Assembly (NCBI RefSeq): GCF_002101395.1
Contig: NZ_CP019706.1
Span: forward strand, 2,232,001-2,296,000
Source: Pantoea alhagi
Lineage (GTDB): Bacteria > Pseudomonadota > Gammaproteobacteria > Enterobacterales > Enterobacteriaceae
Reading direction: 5' to 3'
DNA: 64,000 bases
Shown: in pieces, positions 60,862-64,000 of the stretch
How the letters are laid out: the number at the start of each line of letters is the position of its first letter
Position numbering within the stretch: position 1 is the stretch's first letter
Notes under the pieces: generated by a model
Databases searched by the model: none
What the model saw: the letters and a program-made list of their open reading frames with translations, nothing else
What the model was told of the DNA's origin: nothing
Made by a program: the position numbers and the translations under genes

Positions 60862-61635
60862 TCAGGGGGCCCGGTAGTTGAAAGTGGCGGTAAAACGTTT
60901 ACGGCTTTGTCCGGCAAAAGCGCCTTCAGGGAAAGGCTTAAGCTGGCTGATACTTTGCAGGCTGCTGCTGGCGGCGCGGTTAAGTAGCATGCTGCGCGTT
61001 TTGCTGGCGATGCCGGAAGCGATCACGCGACCGCTGCGATCCACCTCCAGCCAGACTTCGACGCTGCCTTCCGGACGTTCAAGCGAAGCCTGACGTCCGG
61101 TGGGATAACGCTTACGCTGTTCCAGATCGCGGCGCAGCGCCTGTAAATAGCCACTCTCCAGCGCGCCCGCACTGGCGGCGTTGCTACTGGCTGCAGGGGC
61201 ACGCGGCGCGGCGGCAGATGGCGCCTGGCTTGAGGCGACCGGTTTTGTTGCCGGTACTGGCTGTGAACGGAGTGGCGCTTTCGGACGGGGCTTCGGCTGC
61301 ACAACCGCTTTGGGTTTTGGCTTAGACTGCGGCGGCGCAACCGGCGGTGCTGGCTGCGTTTCAGCAACCGGCTGGGGTTCGGGATCCGGCTCCGGTTGTG
61401 GCGGCGGCGCAGGCGTGGGTTGCGGCACAGGATCAGGCTGCGGCATGGGATCCGGTTCCGGCTCGGCAGGCGTCACCGGCGCAGGCGGCTCTGCCAGTAT
61501 CAGTTCCATCGTGGATTCATCATAACGAGGCTGTACTTTCAGCGTGACCTGCTGGTTAATCCACAGCATCCATCCTGCTGCTGCAAGGGCAGGGAACCAG
61601 CTCAGCAAATGGCGGGAGCGATAGAGCGCGTACAT
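60862..61635 (-). CDS. TonB-family energy transducer (second TonB system)
   Basis: A 257-residue TonB protein: N-terminal anchor (about 8-28, LLSWFPALAAAGWMLWINQQ), a long Pro/Glu/Lys-rich periplasmic spacer (about 48-130) and the C-terminal TonB domain (about 175-257, with EGSVEVWLEVDRSGRVIASG). It transmits ExbB-ExbD energy to the receptor encoded next to it. The start is 1 bp after the exbD2 stop (TGATATG). It is shorter at the N-terminus and different in the spacer from the housekeeping TonB, which is not in this window. Confidence 0.9.
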   Translation of the reverse strand: MYALYRSRHLLSWFPALAAAGWMLWINQQVTLKVQPRYDESTMELILAEPPAPVTPAEPEPDPMPQPDPVPQPTPAPPPQPEPDPEPQPVAETQPAPPVAPPQSKPKPKAVVQPKPRPKAPLRSQPVPATKPVASSQAPSAAAPRAPAASSNAASAGALESGYLQALRRDLEQRKRYPTGRQASLERPEGSVEVWLEVDRSGRVIASGIASKTRSMLLNRAASSSLQSISQLKPFPEGAFAGQSRKRFTATFNYRAP

Positions 61636-61636
61636 A

Positions 61637-62041
61637 TCACAGTTTCCGTGTGGCGATAGAAACGGAGGTAAAACCGCCCTGGCGCAGGTTATCCATCACT
61701 GCGACCAGCCGTTCTACGGCGACGCCCTTATCGCTGTTGAGGATAATGGTCAGCGGTTCGCTCTGCTGCTGCTGTTTCAGCTTATCTACCAGATCCTGCA
61801 GGGCGATCGGTTGCCCATCCAGCTGCAAACGATCGTTATCACCCAGCGTCACGATCGCTTTTTTCTGCGGCTTCAGCTGTTGCGCGCTTGCCGCACCGGG
61901 CAACTGGGTTTTCAGCCCCTGGGCCGGTATCACATTCAGGCTAATCAGCACAAAGAACACCAGCAGAAACATCATCACGTCGATCATCGGGATCAGTTCA
62001 ATATGCGCTTTATTTTTCCTGGCTTCGTTCCAGCTTCGCAT
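61637..62041 (-). CDS. ExbD-like protein (second TonB system), first gene of the operon
   Basis: A 134-residue ExbD/TolR protein with a single membrane span (about 14-37, with the proton-carrying Asp in IELIPMIDVMMFLLVFFVLI) and a periplasmic domain ending LRQGGFTSVSIATRKL. AGGAGG precedes the ATG. Genes run exbD2-tonB2-receptor-exbB2-PLD with spacings from overlap to 35 bp, so one transcript is likely. The promoter region upstream shows no Fur box. Confidence 0.9.
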   Translation of the reverse strand: MRSWNEARKNKAHIELIPMIDVMMFLLVFFVLISLNVIPAQGLKTQLPGAASAQQLKPQKKAIVTLGDNDRLQLDGQPIALQDLVDKLKQQQQSEPLTIILNSDKGVAVERLVAVMDNLRQGGFTSVSIATRKL

Positions 62042-62425
62042 GGTGCCTCCTGAGTGAAAGAGCAGCCACTATAGGGAAGCTTTGTTTATTTTTTGTTACG
62101 TTTGAAAGACAAAATTTTCACAATATCCCCAAAGAACAGGCATACAGAATGGGTGAACAATAACCCTGGCTTAAGCATGCCGAGAAAGGGGCAAATCAAG
62201 ACCGGCGATGGCTCTTTATATTTCGCTGCCCTGATGTTGCCGCCAGCGGTTATTTATTCTTCTACTGTAACGCTTTTGTTGTGATCTTTATCACGTAAAC
62301 AGGCGATCCCAGCAATGCGGGTCTAGACTTATCTTTACCTTTCTCTCTTCTGCTGGAGCAAACCCCTTTAATTTCAAGCATCAACGCCTGAACAAAACAT
62401 TACAAAATCAATAACAGGGAGCACT
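62042..62425. other. 384-bp divergent control region between exbD2 and the sugar porter
   Basis: No gene is seen. For exbD2 a minus-strand -10 (TATAGT, within 62069-62074) is possible, and a short inverted repeat TTTTGT (62091-62096) with ACAAAA (62109-62114) lies behind it. For the sugar porter a CRP site lies at 62280-62295 with a candidate -10 TAGACT at 62334-62339. No Fur or Zur box was recognised. Confidence 0.6.
62280..62295 (+). promoter_or_regulatory. CRP site of the sugar porter gene
   Basis: TGTGATCTTTATCACG matches TGTGA-N6-TCACA at 9 of 10 conserved positions. The centre is about 58 bp upstream of the start inferred from the TAGACT -10, a class I activation position. Confidence 0.7.
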
Positions 62426-63856
62426 ATGACTGACTATTCATCTCAGCCGTCATCCGTAGAGGTGACGGAAACCAAAGACACTATCAGGCAACGCATTTTT
62501 CTCGTGGTGCTGGTCGCGACAATGGGGGCGCTCGCCTTCGGTTACGATACCGGGATTATTTCCGGTTCCTTACCTTTTATGTCCGCTGCGCCATCGCAGG
62601 GTGGGCTGGGACTGAACTCTTTTACCGAGGGGCTGGTAGCGTCGTCGCTGATTTTTGGCGCGGCGCTGGGATCGTTCCTTAGCGGCTTTATGTCGGACCG
62701 CTTTGGTCGTCGCATGACGCTGCGCAGCCTGGCGCTGTTGTTTATCGCCGGGGCGCTGGGCACCGCCGTTGCGCCGTCGGTGCCGGTTATGGTGGCGATG
62801 CGCTTTGTACTGGGGATTGCTGTCGGCGGCGGCTCGGCCACCGTACCGGTGTTTATTGCCGAGATCGCCGGGCCTAAACGCCGCGCGCCGCTGGTGAGCC
62901 GCAACGAATTGATGATCGTCAGCGGTCAGCTGCTGGCCTATGTCGTGAGCACCATCATGAGCTATACATTGCACGATCCGTATATCTGGCGCTATATGCT
63001 GGCGCTGGCGATGGTGCCGGGCATTTTGCTGTTTATCGGCACCTTCTTTGTGCCCGCCTCACCGCACTGGCTGGTAGCGGAAGGCCGTTTCACCGAAGCG
63101 CTGAAAGTGCTTAAGAAGCTCAGGGAGACGCCGCGCGAGATTCGCAAAGAGATGGCGGAGATGCGTAAGCAGGAGAAGCTGGCGCGTAAAGGACCCTCGG
63201 TAAAAGAGCTGCTCAGAGAGCGCTGGGTGATCCGCCTGCTGCTGACCGGCTGCGGTCTGGGCTTTGTGGCGCAGTTTACCGGCGTAAACGCCTTTATGTA
63301 TTACACGCCGATTATCCTGAAGACCACTGGCATGGGCACCAACGCTTCCATCGCCGCCACCATCGGTAATGGTGTTGTATCGGTACTGGCGACGCTGGTG
63401 GGCATCTGGGCGGTGAGCCGCTTCAGCCGTCGCCACATGCTGATGACCGGCCTGACCATCGTGATCCTGACACAGGTGGCGCTGGGCCTGACGCTGACTT
63501 TGCTGCCGCAGAATCTGATGCAAAGTTATCTGGCGCTGGGGTGCATTCTGGTGTTCCTGTTTTTTATGCAGATGTGCATTTCGCCGGTTTACTGGCTGCT
63601 GATGTCGGAGCTGTTCCCGATGAAGATTCGCGGCGCGCTGGCCGGTACCGCCGTCTCGTTTCAGTGGATCTGTAATGCCACCGTGGCGTTTGCTTTCCCG
63701 TTGCTGCTGAACCTGATCGGCAATCAGACCTTCTTCCTGTTTGTGCTGCTGAATATCGGTTCCTTTATTTTCGTTTACTTCCTGCTGCCGGAGACGCGCG
63801 GCAAGAGTCTGGAGGAGATCGAGAATATGATGCGTAGCAAATACGGTGAAGTTTAA
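62426..63856 (+). CDS. Sugar porter family MFS transporter
   Basis: A 476-residue 12-helix proton-linked sugar or polyol transporter. Signatures: GYDTGIISGSLPF in helix 1, DRFGRR (first half), EIAGPKRRAPLVS, QFTGVNAFMYYTPIIL (a variant of the usual QQxSGxN), SELFPMKIRGALAG and the C-terminal PETRGKSLEEIE. The family covers galactose, xylose, arabinose and inositol transporters; the substrate cannot be fixed. GGGAG precedes the ATG. CRP control is likely. An OYE-family gene follows after about 85 bp. Confidence 0.9.
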   Translation: MTDYSSQPSSVEVTETKDTIRQRIFLVVLVATMGALAFGYDTGIISGSLPFMSAAPSQGGLGLNSFTEGLVASSLIFGAALGSFLSGFMSDRFGRRMTLRSLALLFIAGALGTAVAPSVPVMVAMRFVLGIAVGGGSATVPVFIAEIAGPKRRAPLVSRNELMIVSGQLLAYVVSTIMSYTLHDPYIWRYMLALAMVPGILLFIGTFFVPASPHWLVAEGRFTEALKVLKKLRETPREIRKEMAEMRKQEKLARKGPSVKELLRERWVIRLLLTGCGLGFVAQFTGVNAFMYYTPIILKTTGMGTNASIAATIGNGVVSVLATLVGIWAVSRFSRRHMLMTGLTIVILTQVALGLTLTLLPQNLMQSYLALGCILVFLFFMQMCISPVYWLLMSELFPMKIRGALAGTAVSFQWICNATVAFAFPLLLNLIGNQTFFLFVLLNIGSFIFVYFLLPETRGKSLEEIENMMRSKYGEV

Positions 63857-63940
63857 AAAACATGGACGGGTTATGATCGGCTCTCTTTTCGGGCTGACCG
63901 GCTCGTCCGGATTTACTTTTCCTGAATGCAAGAGGTTTAA

Positions 63941-64000
63941 ATGTCAGGTTTATTTTCACCGTTTTCTTTGAAAGACGTGACGCTGCGTAACCGCATTGCG
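63941..64000 (+). CDS. Old Yellow Enzyme family flavin oxidoreductase (partial, N-terminus only)
   Basis: Twenty codons are visible at the right edge, MSGLFSPFSLKDVTLRNRIA, which is the canonical start of NADH:flavin oxidoreductases of the YqjM/xenobiotic reductase group (FMN enzymes reducing activated alkenes). AGAGG precedes the ATG by 7 bp. It is in line with the sugar porter and may be co-transcribed. Confidence 0.8.
   Translation, partial: MSGLFSPFSLKDVTLRNRIA

Noticed and set aside
61181..61525. Glycine-rich plus-strand ORF of 114 codons
   Set aside because: It is the exact antisense of the Pro/Glu-rich spacer of tonB2; low-complexity antisense frames stay open by chance.
1..64000. 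CRISPR array, insertion sequence or prophage
   Set aside because: No regularly spaced repeats, transposase, integrase or phage structural proteins were found among the readable frames.

Overview
This window reads as chromosomal DNA of an enterobacterium of the Erwiniaceae type (Pantoea, Mixta or Erwinia). The core proteins are close to their Escherichia coli counterparts, and the left third keeps the E. coli order ygiC-ygiB-tolC-nudF-yqiB-cpdA-yqiA-parE-ygiN-mdaB-parC-plsC-ftsP-dkgA-yqhC-yghB-metC-exbB-exbD-yghA, but with several E. coli genes missing (qseBC, ygiS, yqhD, ygiQ). No insertion sequence, prophage, plasmid origin or CRISPR array was seen. Assignment to a genus is inference.

Layout. 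1-23.3 kb is a conserved housekeeping block: outer-membrane channel TolC, the nudF-yqiB-cpdA-yqiA-parE run, topoisomerase IV (parE and parC), phospholipid synthesis (plsC), the Tat-exported division protein FtsP, aldehyde and quinone reductases (dkgA, mdaB, yghA), cystathionine beta-lyase and the Fur-box-controlled ExbB-ExbD energiser. A three-gene TRAP transporter operon is inserted between metC and exbB. 23.6-31.5 kb is accessory: a citrate/tricarballylate-type symporter, an MHYT-GGDEF-EAL protein, a YdcR-type MocR regulator, a cupin, an orphan NarL-family response regulator and about 850 bp of non-coding DNA. 31.5-39.5 kb is a complete malonate decarboxylase locus, mdcABCDEFGH plus mdcR, in the Klebsiella order. 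39.6-45.3 kb is a GABA-shunt-like operon (aminotransferase, semialdehyde dehydrogenase, permease) divergent from a GabR-like MocR regulator. 45.4-50.5 kb is a signalling and iron-storage group: a four-PAS GGDEF-EAL protein behind a structured leader, ferritin FtnA and a soluble BdlA-like PAS-PAS-MCP protein. 50.6-53.5 kb holds tRNA-Phe, ygbA, a deoxynucleoside kinase and yghU with a triple palindromic operator. 54-64 kb holds an M20 amidohydrolase with an MFS transporter, a self-contained exbD-tonB-receptor-exbB-phospholipase D operon, a sugar porter with a CRP site, and the start of an Old Yellow Enzyme gene.

How the parts fit. Two ExbB/ExbD sets are present: the ancestral one with a Fur box, and a second one that carries its own TonB, its own outer-membrane receptor and a periplasmic-looking two-HKD phospholipase D-family enzyme. 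That second operon is the best candidate for an undescribed system, probably substrate capture coupled to phosphodiester cleavage. Carbon-source systems (malonate, uronate-like TRAP, citrate-like, sugar porter) and c-di-GMP signalling suggest a plant- or host-associated generalist.
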